This document shows positions 8,023 through 16,354 of a DNA stretch of 38,814 nucleotides, piece after piece. Position 1 is the first letter of the stretch. Every line of letters begins with the position of its first letter. The notes under the pieces are model-generated. The model saw nothing but the letters and a program-made list of their open reading frames with translations. It searched no databases and was not told where the DNA came from. The stretch is from an uncultured Woeseia sp. GTDB taxonomy: Bacteria; Pseudomonadota; Gammaproteobacteria; Steroidobacterales; Woeseiaceae. The position numbers and the translations under genes were made by a program. Location: the NCBI GenBank assembly GCA_937925605.1, contig CALALV010000183.1, positions 1 through 38,814 of the forward strand, read 5' to 3'.

Positions 8023-8781
8023 ATGACCGATACCGCAGATGGCGCCAGCGCGGCGCCGGGCAACCTGTTTCTCTACGAGCAGCCGGAGCTGCTGACGCTG
8101 CAACAGCACGGCGAACTGGGCCTCACGCCGTCCGCGACGCCCTACGCCTTCGCCGCCGGGGTTCGCGCCGTGCCGGTGACGCTGCCCGAGATCTTCAGCG
8201 CGGCGCGCGACTACCCGGTCGTCTTCACGAACCTGGAGACCCCGTTTCCCGTCGCGGTCGTCGGCGTCCTCGAGGACCGCAACCTGTTCATGCAGGACGG
8301 TCACTGGGCCGAAGGCCGCTACGTGCCGGCCTACCTGCGCTGCCACCCGTTCGCGTTTGCCGGCGAGCGCGACGGTCGCGTTGCCGTCGCCGTCGACCGC
8401 AAGGCGCCGACCGTGACCCGCGACCCGAAATACCCGTTTTTCGCAGACGGCAAGGTGACGCGCGAGACGGAAGACCTCATGCGCTTCTGTGCGCAGTACG
8501 AGGCGGAGCGCAAGCGCACGGTGGAATTCTGCCAGCAGCTGAAGGAGCTCGGCCTGCTGGCGGCGCAGCGCGCGACGCACACGCCGGAGAACGGCGGTGA
8601 GGAGATCACGCTGGCCAGCTACGTCAGTATCGATGCCGAGAAGCTGTCGGCGCTGGCGGACGATGCAGTGGTCGCGATGCACAAGGCGGGACGCCTCGCG
8701 GCGGCCTACCTGCAGATCTACTCGCTCGAGAACTGGCAGCGACTGATCGAGCGCCGCGCGGCCCTGGCCGCCGCGGCCTGA
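8023..8781 (+). CDS. SapC-family protein
   Basis: The 252-residue product matches the SapC family (named after a surface-layer gene region; not the peptide-transport permease SapC). Visible landmarks are LFLYEQPELL near the start, then EIFSAARDYPVVFTNLET, VGVLEDRNLFMQDGHW and YVPAYLRCHPFAF. There is no signal peptide and no transmembrane helix, so it looks cytoplasmic. Biochemical function is not established for the family; its members are often found near surface-layer or TonB-receptor genes. ATG 8023 is the best start but has only a weak purine-rich ribosome-binding site. A frame extending further upstream overlaps the tRNA and is rejected. Confidence 0.8.
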   Translation: MTDTADGASAAPGNLFLYEQPELLTLQQHGELGLTPSATPYAFAAGVRAVPVTLPEIFSAARDYPVVFTNLETPFPVAVVGVLEDRNLFMQDGHWAEGRYVPAYLRCHPFAFAGERDGRVAVAVDRKAPTVTRDPKYPFFADGKVTRETEDLMRFCAQYEAERKRTVEFCQQLKELGLLAAQRATHTPENGGEEITLASYVSIDAEKLSALADDAVVAMHKAGRLAAAYLQIYSLENWQRLIERRAALAAAA

Positions 8782-8815
8782 AAAGAAACACCCCGCGCAT
8801 CCCTGCGCGGGGTGT
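8781..8815 (-). terminator. Intrinsic terminator between convergent genes
   Basis: A perfect 12-bp stem (ACACCCCGCGCA / TGCGCGGGGTGT) with a four-base TCCC loop lies at 8788-8815. On the minus strand it is followed by TTTCTTTTC, a good T-rich tail, so it should end the lipoprotein transcript. On the plus strand no T-run follows, but the stem may also slow transcription leaving the SapC-family gene. Confidence 0.75.
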
Positions 8816-8854
8816 CGGCCCCGGAACGCGCCCCGGGGCGGGGGACAGCGGGGC

Positions 8855-10771
8855 CTACGGCGCTGCTTCCAGCAGGTGGACGCCGAGCGTCCGGGCCGTG
8901 AACACGTTGGCGTCCGCGTCGTAGCTGCCGCGCGCGTACATCGACCGCGCGGCGTTGGCGCCGTCCAGCCCGCTCGTCAGCGCGTCGACGAACTCGTCGA
9001 ACGCGGCGTACAGCTGCAGGCTGTCCGCGGTCTTCAGTGCATACAGCGTGCGGCCGTCCGTTGCCGGGACGATCAGCGTGCCGCTGTCGAGCGCGGTCAG
9101 GTCGATCAGCACCGGGCCCTGGCGGACGTAGTGGCGCAGGTCGATCGCGGGGTTCGTATTGTCCAGCACCAGCCCGTCAGCGTTCATCGACAGGAACGGC
9201 GCGGTGCTGCCGTCGCTGCCCCAGCCTATGCCCAGCACGCTGCGCACGGCGGCGAAGTCGACCACGGTACCGGCGTCGAAGTCGGGCGGCGCCGTGCCGA
9301 ACGCGGTCGGGAAGCCCAGCACTACGACCGGTTTGCCCGCCGCCTGCGCGGCCAGCGACAGCGCGCCGGTGGCGATCTCGTAGTTCGCCGGGTCCGCATC
9401 GAGGTCCGGGGTCGGACCCGTGCCGGTGAAGTCGAAGATCGCGGCACGCCGGCGATCGATCGACTGCAGCTCGATGTCGAGCTGCCCGGTCGTGACGCTG
9501 CGGGCGATGCCGGCGACGCGGGTCACGTGCATGCGCACGGCGCCCGCGGTCGCGTCCAGCGCGACGCCGAGTTCGTCGTTGGCGGTAACGCTGCCGCGCA
9601 CCGTGACGGCCTGGCCGACGGACAGCGCGCCAATGTCGAGCAGCGCGTCGTGCCCGCGTTTGAACACCCTGGTATCCGGGCCGACCGTAACGACGACGTC
9701 GTCACGGAAGAAGGGCCGGTCGCTGCGCGGCACGATCGTCGCGCCGCGCACGACGAGCTCGTTGCCATGGCGCGCGATGACGTTGCCGTGCAGCGCGTCG
9801 AGCCCGTTGCCAGGCACGCTGCTGCCGGCCAGCACGAGGTCCGCGGTGAACTCGCGCGCGGCGACGTCGAGCGTGCCGAGCGCCACGCTGGCCGTGCCGG
9901 TGCCGGCGGCCGCAAGCAGGGCGAGACCGTCCGCGCCGGTCGCCAGCATTTCGTCGACCTCGAACTCGGTCTCGTCGGCGATGTGCACGACGACCCGGCC
10001 GAAATCGCCGTCCGGTCGATAGAACGGCCGCAGCGCGACCGTGTAGGTCAGCGCAGCCTCGTCGACCGCGACCACCGGGCCGCGTACGCGGATCTCCTTT
10101 TCCTCGACCGGGTCGATCTCCGCGAGTATGAACGGCTCGGCCGTCGCGGTGGCCGGGTCCGGCGCCAGGTCGACGACGTGCGAGGCGCCGAGGTCGAAGT
10201 CGACCGTCAGCAGGGCGGGCCGGCCACGCGTGATGACGAGCCGGTTGCGATCCGCGAGCGCGATGCGCAGGGTCGTCCGGCCGAGCGGCGCGCCATCGGC
10301 ATCCACGACCGTAGCGGCCTTCGCCGCGCCGCCGGCCTCGACGAAGACCTCGGCGTCGGCATAGTCCAGCGTGATGCTGCCGGACACGTAGGTGCCCGGC
10401 GGGATGTTCGCCGCGGTTACGAACTCGGTCAGGTCGACGTACTGCGCGAAATCGATGCGGGCCGAATTCGGCAGCGTCTCGACGACGGCACCGTTGGCCT
10501 TCTCGAGTTCCAGCGAGACGACGTCGACGCTGTAGCTCAGGAAGTCGCCGTCGGCGTCGGTCAGGCCCACGAACAGCGTCCCGCACTCGGCGAAGGTCGA
10601 CGAATCCGCGGGGTCGCAGACGGCCACGGCAGGCGGCGTCTCCGCCTGGCCGCCACCGCCGCCACCGCCGCCGCAGGCGGACAACAAGAGTGCGAGGGTG
10701 AAGAGGCTGACCCAGCTCCATGGGTTGTACAGGCGCGCCGCGCCCGGCAGTCGGTCGTTCGACAATCTCAT
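8855..10771 (-). CDS. Large lipoprotein with polyglycine tether (DUF4382-like N-terminal domain)
   Basis: The 638-residue product carries a lipoprotein signal: Arg-rich start, hydrophobic LFTLALLL, lipobox LSAC at about residues 30-33, then eight glycines. ATG 10771 has GGGAG about seven bases upstream; the frame extends 13 codons further without a better site. Residues about 60-180 (LFVGLTDADGDFLSYSVDV ... VELTEF-like, GTYVSGSITLDYADAEV) resemble DUF4382 domains. The rest consists of repeated beta-strand segments such as VRGPVVAVDE and VTVRGSVTANDELGVALD, reminiscent of DUF5666-type repeats. No catalytic motif was seen. It should be anchored in the outer membrane; function unknown. It is divergent from a c-di-GMP gene and may share a control region with it. 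Confidence 0.8.
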   Translation of the reverse strand: MRLSNDRLPGAARLYNPWSWVSLFTLALLLSACGGGGGGGGQAETPPAVAVCDPADSSTFAECGTLFVGLTDADGDFLSYSVDVVSLELEKANGAVVETLPNSARIDFAQYVDLTEFVTAANIPPGTYVSGSITLDYADAEVFVEAGGAAKAATVVDADGAPLGRTTLRIALADRNRLVITRGRPALLTVDFDLGASHVVDLAPDPATATAEPFILAEIDPVEEKEIRVRGPVVAVDEAALTYTVALRPFYRPDGDFGRVVVHIADETEFEVDEMLATGADGLALLAAAGTGTASVALGTLDVAAREFTADLVLAGSSVPGNGLDALHGNVIARHGNELVVRGATIVPRSDRPFFRDDVVVTVGPDTRVFKRGHDALLDIGALSVGQAVTVRGSVTANDELGVALDATAGAVRMHVTRVAGIARSVTTGQLDIELQSIDRRRAAIFDFTGTGPTPDLDADPANYEIATGALSLAAQAAGKPVVVLGFPTAFGTAPPDFDAGTVVDFAAVRSVLGIGWGSDGSTAPFLSMNADGLVLDNTNPAIDLRHYVRQGPVLIDLTALDSGTLIVPATDGRTLYALKTADSLQLYAAFDEFVDALTSGLDGANAARSMYARGSYDADANVFTARTLGVHLLEAAP

Positions 10772-10831
10772 GATGATCTCCCGGCATCGGTCCGTGATAG
10801 TCAGGTTCACAACGTGGCGGGCCGTGACGGG

Positions 10832-10861
10832 TTGACACGGTCCGGTTTCGGGCGATGAGAA
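10832..10861 (+). promoter_or_regulatory. Candidate sigma-70 promoter for the GGDEF-EAL gene
   Basis: TTGACA at 10832-10837, an 18-base spacer and TGAGAA at 10856-10861 lie in the 208-base divergent gap. The -35 box is perfect, the -10 box weak. The AT-richer tract 10862-10890 could hold the start site or an opposing promoter for the lipoprotein. Nothing else was recognised here. Confidence 0.35.
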
Positions 10862-10979
10862 TGCGCAAAATTACAACCACTTATCTTGTGTTTCCGAGAG
10901 ATCGTGTCAGAATGCCAGCGTGTCTGCGGCCGCCCGGCCCGGACGAAAAGCAGCAGCAGACGGAGCAGCCCACGACGGC

Positions 10980-13640
10980 ATGAACGATCCCTCCGGCATC
11001 GACAAGACCGGTACTTTCGTCGCGCAGCGTCGCCGACCGCGTGCCGGCGAGCGCGACCGCGGTTCGGCGGACGCATTGCAAACGAAGATCGCCGTCAGCC
11101 TGCAGCAGATCGACCCGGCCCGGGTCAACGCGCAGCTGCGCGACAACATCGCCGAATTGCCGGAGGCTGCCGGCTGCGATGCGGCCTTCCTCGCGCTTTT
11201 CGACGAATCCGCGAGCGCGATCGATTCCGTGCTCGCGTCGAGCTCGGTGTTCTGCGCCTGCAATCCCGACGCGCTGGCGCGCGAATCACTGGACGACTGG
11301 CCGTGGCTTACCCAGCGGCTCGGACACCTGCGCCTCGTCGAGATCGCCGACACGGCGACGAACGGTGAGGCCGCCCGGCCCGAGTACGCACGGCTCGCGG
11401 AGCTCGGGATCGGCTCGATGCTGGCGATCGGCTTCTGCGTGCGCGACGAGATAGCGGGCTTCCTTGCCGTCGCGAACGAACGGCCGGTCGAGGGCTGGGG
11501 CGCGGGGCGCCACCTGCTGCTGAAACTGATCGGCGCATCGCTCGCCTCCGGCCTCGAGCGCGTCCGCACGAGCGAACTGCTGCACGAGATGGAAGACCGC
11601 AACGAGCTCGTCAGCCTGACCGCCAACGACGGCATCTGGGACTTTGACGGCCAGACCAAGCGGCTGAAGCTCTCGCCGCGCTGGAAGGCGATGCTCGGCT
11701 ACAGCGACGACTCCGACGTCGCGCCCGACTGGTACCGGCTGGTGCATCCCGACGACATGGCGCGCGTGCAGGCCAAGATGCGCGAGCACCTCGAGGGCAA
11801 GTCGCCGTTCTTCGAGTCCGTGCACCGCATGAAGCACCAGAACGGCGAATGGCGCTGGATGGCGAGCCGGGCCAAGGCGCGCCAGGACGAGCGCGGCCGG
11901 CTGATCCGGCTGCTCGGGGTCGAGGTCGACATCACCGAGCGCAAGCTGTACGAAGAGGCGCTGTTTCGCGAAAAAGAGAGCGCCCAGATCACGCTGCGTT
12001 CGATCGGCGACGGCGTCGTGACGACCAATGCCGAGTGCGTAGTCGAGTACATCAACCCGGTTGCCGAGGACCTCACCGGTTGGAAGGTGGACGACGCCAG
12101 CGGGCGCCCGGTCGACGAGATATTCCGGGGTTTCCACGAGGAGACCTGTGAGCCGCTCGAGAATCCGCTGGCCGTGTCGATACGCCGCAACCGGCCGATC
12201 AAGTCCGTGCGGCCGACGCTGCTGATCCGCCGCGACGGCAACGAGCTCTACATCGAGAGCACGGCGTCACCGATCAGGAACGGCAAGGGCGAGGTCACCG
12301 GCGGCGTGCTGGTCTTCCACGACGTCAGCGAGTCGCGCGAGCTGAACCGTCGCCTGAGCTACCACGCCAGCCACGACATCCTGACCGGCCTGGTCAACCG
12401 GCGCGAATTCGAGAACCGCCTGGAGCGCGCGCTGAAGAGCGCGCGGGCGCGAGAGACCTCCTACGCGCTGCTGTACCTGGATCTCGACCAGTTCAAGATC
12501 GTCAACGACTCTTGCGGCCACTCGGCCGGCGACGCGCTGCTCGGCCAGCTCGGCGCGCTGCTGAAATCGAAGATCCGCTGGCGCGACACGCTCGCGCGAC
12601 TCGGCGGCGACGAGTTCGGCGTGCTGCTCGAAAGCTGCAGCCTCGAGGAGGCCATGCAGACGGCCGAGACGCTGCGCGTCGCGATCGGCGATTTCAAGTT
12701 CATGTGGGACGATCGCAGCTTCCGCCTCGGCGTGTCGATCGGCGTCGTGCCGATCACGGCCGAGAACGAGGACGTCGCGGCCCTGCTGTCGGCCGCCGAC
12801 AGCGCCTGTGCCGCGGCGAAGGAGGCCGGCCGCAATCGCATCCACAGCTTCCAGGAAAACGACATCGACCTGATGCGCCGGCGCCGCGAGATGCAGTGGG
12901 CCGCGCGCATCAACAACGCGCTCGAGGAGAATCGCTTCGAGCTGTTCCGGCAGACGATCCTGCCGTTACAGGCCGAGGACGCGGGCTCGCACTACGAGAT
13001 TCTGCTGCGCATGCGTGACGAGCAGGGCGGCGTGATTTCGCCGGAGCTGTTCATTGCCGCCGCCGAGCGTTACGGCATCACGCCGAACATCGACCGCTGG
13101 GTTATCCGCAACGCGTTCCGCTGGCTGGTCTCAGAGGCGGACGAGCGCGAGCGGCTGTCGCTGTGCTCGATCAACCTGTCGGGCCAGAGTCTCGGCGACG
13201 AGAAGTTCCTGCCTTTCGTCATCGAACAGTTCCAGGTGAGCGGGCTGGACGCGACGAAAGTGTGCTTCGAGATCACCGAGACAGCGGCCATCGCCAGCTA
13301 TTCGCAGGCCAACCGCTTCATCAACGCCCTGAAGGAGCTCGGCTGCAAGTTTGCGCTGGACGACTTCGGCACCGGCCTGTCCTCGTTCGGCTACCTGAAG
13401 CACTTCCCGGTCGACTTCCTGAAAATCGACGGCAGCTTCGTCAAGGAAATCCTGCACGACCCCATCGACCGCGAAATGGTGCGCTCGATCAACGAGATCG
13501 GCCACCTGACCGGCAAGCAGACGATCGCCGAGTTCGCCGAGAACGAGGAGATCATCACGATGCTGCGCGGCATGGGCATCGACTACGCCCAGGGCTACGG
13601 GGTCTCGGAACCGAAGCGGGTTACCCGCGCGGTCGCCTGA
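10980..13640 (+). CDS. Cytoplasmic GAF-PAS-PAS-GGDEF-EAL c-di-GMP protein
   Basis: The product is 886 residues from ATG 10980; a GTG 20 codons upstream (10920) is an alternative, and neither has a strong ribosome-binding site. Order: GAF-like region about 35-190; PAS 1 about 205-320 ending in DITERK; PAS 2 about 330-455; GGDEF with intact RLGGDEF at about 539-545 and the inhibitory site RWRD five residues before it; EAL domain. The EAL signature reads EILLRM (Ile for Ala), with the catalytic Glu kept. Other expected residues are present: NLSGQS, FEITET, DDFGTG, LKIDGSF, AEFAENEE, QGYG. Both synthesis and hydrolysis of c-di-GMP are therefore chemically possible; which dominates cannot be told. 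No membrane segment, so it senses in the cytoplasm. Confidence 0.92.
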   Translation: MNDPSGIDKTGTFVAQRRRPRAGERDRGSADALQTKIAVSLQQIDPARVNAQLRDNIAELPEAAGCDAAFLALFDESASAIDSVLASSSVFCACNPDALARESLDDWPWLTQRLGHLRLVEIADTATNGEAARPEYARLAELGIGSMLAIGFCVRDEIAGFLAVANERPVEGWGAGRHLLLKLIGASLASGLERVRTSELLHEMEDRNELVSLTANDGIWDFDGQTKRLKLSPRWKAMLGYSDDSDVAPDWYRLVHPDDMARVQAKMREHLEGKSPFFESVHRMKHQNGEWRWMASRAKARQDERGRLIRLLGVEVDITERKLYEEALFREKESAQITLRSIGDGVVTTNAECVVEYINPVAEDLTGWKVDDASGRPVDEIFRGFHEETCEPLENPLAVSIRRNRPIKSVRPTLLIRRDGNELYIESTASPIRNGKGEVTGGVLVFHDVSESRELNRRLSYHASHDILTGLVNRREFENRLERALKSARARETSYALLYLDLDQFKIVNDSCGHSAGDALLGQLGALLKSKIRWRDTLARLGGDEFGVLLESCSLEEAMQTAETLRVAIGDFKFMWDDRSFRLGVSIGVVPITAENEDVAALLSAADSACAAAKEAGRNRIHSFQENDIDLMRRRREMQWAARINNALEENRFELFRQTILPLQAEDAGSHYEILLRMRDEQGGVISPELFIAAAERYGITPNIDRWVIRNAFRWLVSEADERERLSLCSINLSGQSLGDEKFLPFVIEQFQVSGLDATKVCFEITETAAIASYSQANRFINALKELGCKFALDDFGTGLSSFGYLKHFPVDFLKIDGSFVKEILHDPIDREMVRSINEIGHLTGKQTIAEFAENEEIITMLRGMGIDYAQGYGVSEPKRVTRAVA

Positions 13641-13650
13641 GGCGGCGCCG

Positions 13651-14496
13651 CTACTCGAAACGCATCGACAGGTCCGCGGCGCGCAGGTGCTTCGTGATTG
13701 CACCCGTCGAAATGTAGTCGACCCCGGTTTCCGCGACGGCGGCGAGATCTTCCGCCGCGAGGCCGCCGCTCGCTTCCAGCTCGGCCGGCGGCGCCCCGGC
13801 GCGGCGATTCAGCGCCACGGCCTGCGCGAGACCGTCCAGGTCGAAATTATCCAGCAGGATGCGGCGCACGCCGGCGGCCAGCGCCTCCTGCAGCTGATCC
13901 AGCGTCTCGACTTCGACCTCCAGCAGCACGCTGTCGTCGACCGCGCGCGCGGCCGCGACCGCGGCCGGCAGGCTGCCGGCCGCGGCGATGTGGTTTTCCT
14001 TGATCAGGATCGCGTCGTACAGGCCGTGGCGATGATTCGTCGCGCCGCCCGTGCGCACCGCGTATTTCTGCGCCGCGCGCAGGCCCGGGATCGTCTTGCG
14101 GGTGTCGAGGATCCGGGCCTTCGTGTGTGCGACGGCCGCGACGCAGCGCGCGGCCGCCGTCGCGGTACCGGACAGTGTTTGCAGGAAATTGAGCGCGGTG
14201 CGTTCGCCGGTCAGGAGCGCGCGGGCGTCGCCGGCAAGCAGGCAGATCGTCGCGCCCGCGGCGACTTCGTCGCCGTCGCGGCAGCGCCAGTCGATCGCTG
14301 CGCCCGGGTCCAGCGCCAGGAACACCTGGTCGACCCAGGGCCGGCCGGCGAGCGTCAGCGTTTCACGGGCGACGATGCGCGCCCGCGCGCGGCTGCCGGC
14401 CGGCACCAGCGCGGCGGTCAGGTCGCCGGAGCCGACATCCTCGGCGAGCGCGGCGGCGACATTGTCGCGAATGATGGCCTGCAGCTCGGTCTGCAT
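13651..14496 (-). CDS. nadC: Quinolinate phosphoribosyltransferase (decarboxylating)
   Basis: The 281-residue product is the usual length for NadC, which converts quinolinate and PRPP to nicotinate mononucleotide, CO2 and pyrophosphate in de novo NAD synthesis. Signature blocks are all present: ERTALNFLQTLSG, DTRKTIPGLR, KYAVRTGGATNHRHGLYDA, LIKENHI, EVEVET, LLDNF, ASGG and GVDYISTGAIT. These supply the Arg/Lys/His residues that bind the two carboxylates and PRPP. ATG 14496 has GGAG about six bases upstream; a TTG four codons earlier overlaps that site. It converges on the GGDEF-EAL gene, with only ten bases between the stops. Confidence 0.96.
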   Translation of the reverse strand: MQTELQAIIRDNVAAALAEDVGSGDLTAALVPAGSRARARIVARETLTLAGRPWVDQVFLALDPGAAIDWRCRDGDEVAAGATICLLAGDARALLTGERTALNFLQTLSGTATAAARCVAAVAHTKARILDTRKTIPGLRAAQKYAVRTGGATNHRHGLYDAILIKENHIAAAGSLPAAVAAARAVDDSVLLEVEVETLDQLQEALAAGVRRILLDNFDLDGLAQAVALNRRAGAPPAELEASGGLAAEDLAAVAETGVDYISTGAITKHLRAADLSMRFE

Positions 14497-14513
14497 GGCG
14501 GTCTCCAACGAGA

Positions 14514-14538
14514 GAAGCCCGGCACGAGGCAGGGCTTC
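14514..14538 (-). terminator. Weak terminator-like hairpin between the PuuD-like gene and nadC
   Basis: GAAGCCC and GGGCTTC form a 7-bp stem around an 11-base loop. On the minus strand it is followed by TCTCGTT, which is only slightly T-rich. It may allow read-through into nadC, whose ATG is 18 bases further on. Confidence 0.3.
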
Positions 14539-14565
14539 CCGGGCGCTTGCGTGTGCCGCGCGTGC

Positions 14566-15180
14566 CTACATGAACCAGCCGTGGTGGGCCCCGATCATGC
14601 TGAGCAGCAACGGGATCGACAGCATCGTGTTGGTGCGCGAGGCGAGGAACGCGGTGCGCTTGGCGCTGGCGATCTGCTCCGCGCTGGCCTCGACGATGCC
14701 CAGCACCTTTTTCTGGTTCGGCCAGATCAGGATCCAGACGTTGAACAGCATGATCGTGCCGAACCAGGCGCCGATGCCGATCGTCAGCGAGTAGGGATCG
14801 ACAGGGTCGGTCAGCATGCCGAGCGCGAAGGCGTCGTCGAGCTTGCCGATGTGGCCGAGGTAGGCCGCGCCGGTCAGCCAGGTGAACAGCGCGCCCCAGC
14901 GGAACCAGAGCAGCGCGCGCGGCGCGACGTACTTGCTGATGCCCGCGCCGCCGGGCCCCCCTTCGTCGCTGGCGGCTTCGGCGAGCGCCGGCACCTGGAC
15001 GAAGTTGAAGTAGTAGAGCAGGCCGATCCAGACGATGCCCGCGAAGACGTGGGCCCAGATGACGACCGAGTTGATCGTCGGCGGTACGACGATGTGCATG
15101 CCCGGCGTTGCCACGACCACGATGATCGACAACACGAGCCCGGCGATGATCGTTCCCTTAATCGTATTGAGCGGATTCAT
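14566..15180 (-). CDS. PuuD-like (urate oxidase N-terminal family) integral membrane protein
   Basis: The 204-residue product has about four to five hydrophobic helices. It carries the family pattern IWAHVFAGIVWIGLLYYFNF, WFRWGALFTWLTGAAYL and IGAWFGTIMLFNVWILIWPNQ, with His and Trp residues placed as possible heme ligands. Members with a C-terminal cytochrome c domain are called PuuD, a proposed membrane urate hydroxylase. This one stops after the membrane part and has no CxxCH, so the urate reaction should not be assumed. ATG 15180 has GGGAG about ten bases upstream. No purine-degradation gene is nearby. A role as a small membrane redox or heme protein is inference. Confidence 0.75.
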   Translation of the reverse strand: MNPLNTIKGTIIAGLVLSIIVVVATPGMHIVVPPTINSVVIWAHVFAGIVWIGLLYYFNFVQVPALAEAASDEGGPGGAGISKYVAPRALLWFRWGALFTWLTGAAYLGHIGKLDDAFALGMLTDPVDPYSLTIGIGAWFGTIMLFNVWILIWPNQKKVLGIVEASAEQIASAKRTAFLASRTNTMLSIPLLLSMIGAHHGWFM

Positions 15181-15273
15181 TATTCTGTTCTCCCTGGGAT
15201 TACGATACGGCCCGCCGCCTGGCGGGAAAGTCGGCGCTGACGAGCCTGCCCTGGCGCCCCCGATGGCGCGCAC

Positions 15274-15279
15274 ATTATA
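15274..15279 (-). promoter_or_regulatory. Candidate -10 box for the PuuD-like gene
   Basis: A perfect TATAAT reads on the minus strand, 93 bases before the ATG. A CTGATT about 17 bases upstream is a poor -35 match. A TTGACT one base away from the -10 box is too close to act as its -35. The rest of the 209-base gap 15181-15389 shows nothing recognisable. Confidence 0.5.
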
Positions 15280-15389
15280 GAGTCAACGCCCGCGAAAATC
15301 AGTTGCCCGGCAGGTGCTGCGGCGCGCGCGGCATTGCAAGCGACGCCGTATCCACGATAATCGGGCCACGCCCGAGCAGATTCGCCGCC

Positions 15390-15572
15390 ATGACCGAGCA
15401 GGCGCCACCACGCCCCGACAACCCGCCGTCCCCCTGTATCCGCGTGTGCACGCTGGACGAGAACGACGTCTGCGTCGGCTGCCGGCGCACGCTGGACGAG
15501 ATCGTCGCCTGGGCCGGCCTGTCGCCCGAGGAGCAGCACGCCGTCATCGCGAGGCTGGCGGAGCGCAGCTGA
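15390..15572 (+). CDS. DUF1289 small cysteine protein
   Basis: This 60-residue protein has the DUF1289 core: CIRVCTLDENDVCVGC followed by RTLDEIVAWAGLSPEEQ. The four cysteines in two close pairs suggest binding of a zinc ion or an iron-sulfur cluster. The family has no firm function. ATG 15390 gives the natural short N-terminus (MTEQAPP); a longer in-frame start at 15303 adds unrelated residues. It precedes the BON lipoprotein by 62 bases on the same strand. Confidence 0.82.
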   Translation: MTEQAPPRPDNPPSPCIRVCTLDENDVCVGCRRTLDEIVAWAGLSPEEQHAVIARLAERS

Positions 15573-15597
15573 GCGCTGCGCGCCGGCAGCCGCTGGC

Positions 15598-15603
15598 GTA
15601 CAA
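15598..15603 (+). promoter_or_regulatory. Candidate -10 box for the BON lipoprotein gene
   Basis: TACAAT lies 31 bases before the GTG start, just after the DUF1289 stop. No clear -35 hexamer is visible, so the gene could equally be read from the promoter upstream of DUF1289. Confidence 0.3.
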
Positions 15604-15634
15604 TGCCGTGCCCGCCGCTGCCGGAAAACCGCCC

Positions 15635-15964
15635 GTGAAAACCCTCGCCGTCTGTATCACCCTGATCGCCTTGAGCGGCTGCACCGCGCTGATGCTGAGC
15701 GGCGGCCAGGGTGCGAACGGCGCGGCCGCGCCGGGGTCGGCGACCGCGGCCGGCGATGCGAGCACCAGCGCCGCGGTCAGCCGCAGCCTGCAGGCAGACC
15801 CGGTCGTCGGCCTGTACGCTGTCGACGTGACGACGATGGCCGGCCGGGTCACGCTGCGCGGGACCGTCGGCAGCTACGCGGCGCGCCAGCGCGCGGGCGA
15901 GATCGCGGCGGGCGTCGCGACGGTGCGCGCCGTCGACAACCGCATAGCGGTCGTGCGCGAATAG
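15635..15964 (+). CDS. BON-domain lipoprotein
   Basis: The product is 109 residues from GTG 15635, with GGAAAA about nine bases before it. The lipoprotein signal KTLAVCITLIALSGC has its lipobox Cys at residue 16. An Ala/Gly-rich linker leads to one BON domain (ADPVVGLYAVDVTTMAGRVTLRGTVGS ... AVDNRI, given here in part). BON domains bind phospholipid surfaces; proteins such as OsmY and DolP use them for envelope maintenance. This one is short, with a single domain, and should sit on the inner face of the outer membrane. An earlier start is possible in frame but would lack a signal peptide. Confidence 0.78.
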   Translation: MKTLAVCITLIALSGCTALMLSGGQGANGAAAPGSATAAGDASTSAAVSRSLQADPVVGLYAVDVTTMAGRVTLRGTVGSYAARQRAGEIAAGVATVRAVDNRIAVVRE

Positions 15965-16027
15965 CCGGGGCCTTGATTCCCGGCCGGCCGGCCCCAACCA
16001 GTAAAGATTGCAAAGCGAGAGATAAAC

Positions 16028-16354
16028 GTGGACGTCAAGGAAAGAATCGAATCGCAGCTCCGGGAGAACCCGGTGCTCCTGTACATGAAAGGCACGCCGG
16101 ACTTCCCGCAGTGCGGCTTCTCCGGCCAGACCGTGGCCGCGCTGAAGTCGATCGGCAAACCGTTCGCCTACGTCAACATCTTCGAGGACCCGGAGCTGCG
16201 CGAGGAGCTCAAGAGCTACTCGAACTGGCCGACCTACCCGCAGCTCTACGTCAACGGCGAACTGGTCGGCGGCTGCGACATCGTCGTCGAGATGTACCAC
16301 TCGGGAGAACTGGCGAAACTGCTCGACGGGCAGGACGCCGCCGAGTCGGCCTGA
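16028..16354 (+). CDS. grxD: Monothiol glutaredoxin, CGFS type (Grx4)
   Basis: The 108-residue product has the CGFS active site within MKGTPDFPQCGFSGQTV at about residues 20-36, the WPTYPQLYVNGELVGGCDI block that binds glutathione, and the family's usual length. CGFS glutaredoxins hold a glutathione-ligated [2Fe-2S] cluster as dimers, or with BolA, and deliver it to client proteins; this is cytoplasmic iron-sulfur trafficking. The start is GTG 16028 with GAGAGA upstream. It converges with rnt with no spacing: the grxD stop ends at 16354 and the rnt stop begins at 16355. Confidence 0.96.
   Translation: MDVKERIESQLRENPVLLYMKGTPDFPQCGFSGQTVAALKSIGKPFAYVNIFEDPELREELKSYSNWPTYPQLYVNGELVGGCDIVVEMYHSGELAKLLDGQDAAESA

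Noticed and set aside
8023..8781. SapC as a peptide ABC-transporter permease
   Set aside because: The name is shared, but this protein has no transmembrane helix and matches the soluble SapC family.
8876..10858. Open frame of about 660 codons opposite the lipoprotein gene
   Set aside because: It lacks a start with a ribosome-binding site and has low-complexity Arg/Val content. The minus strand has a lipobox, a good ribosome-binding site and a terminator.
15266..15290. TTGACT next to TATAAT as a complete sigma-70 promoter
   Set aside because: Only one base separates the two hexamers, so TTGACT cannot be the -35 of that -10; only the -10 box is kept.
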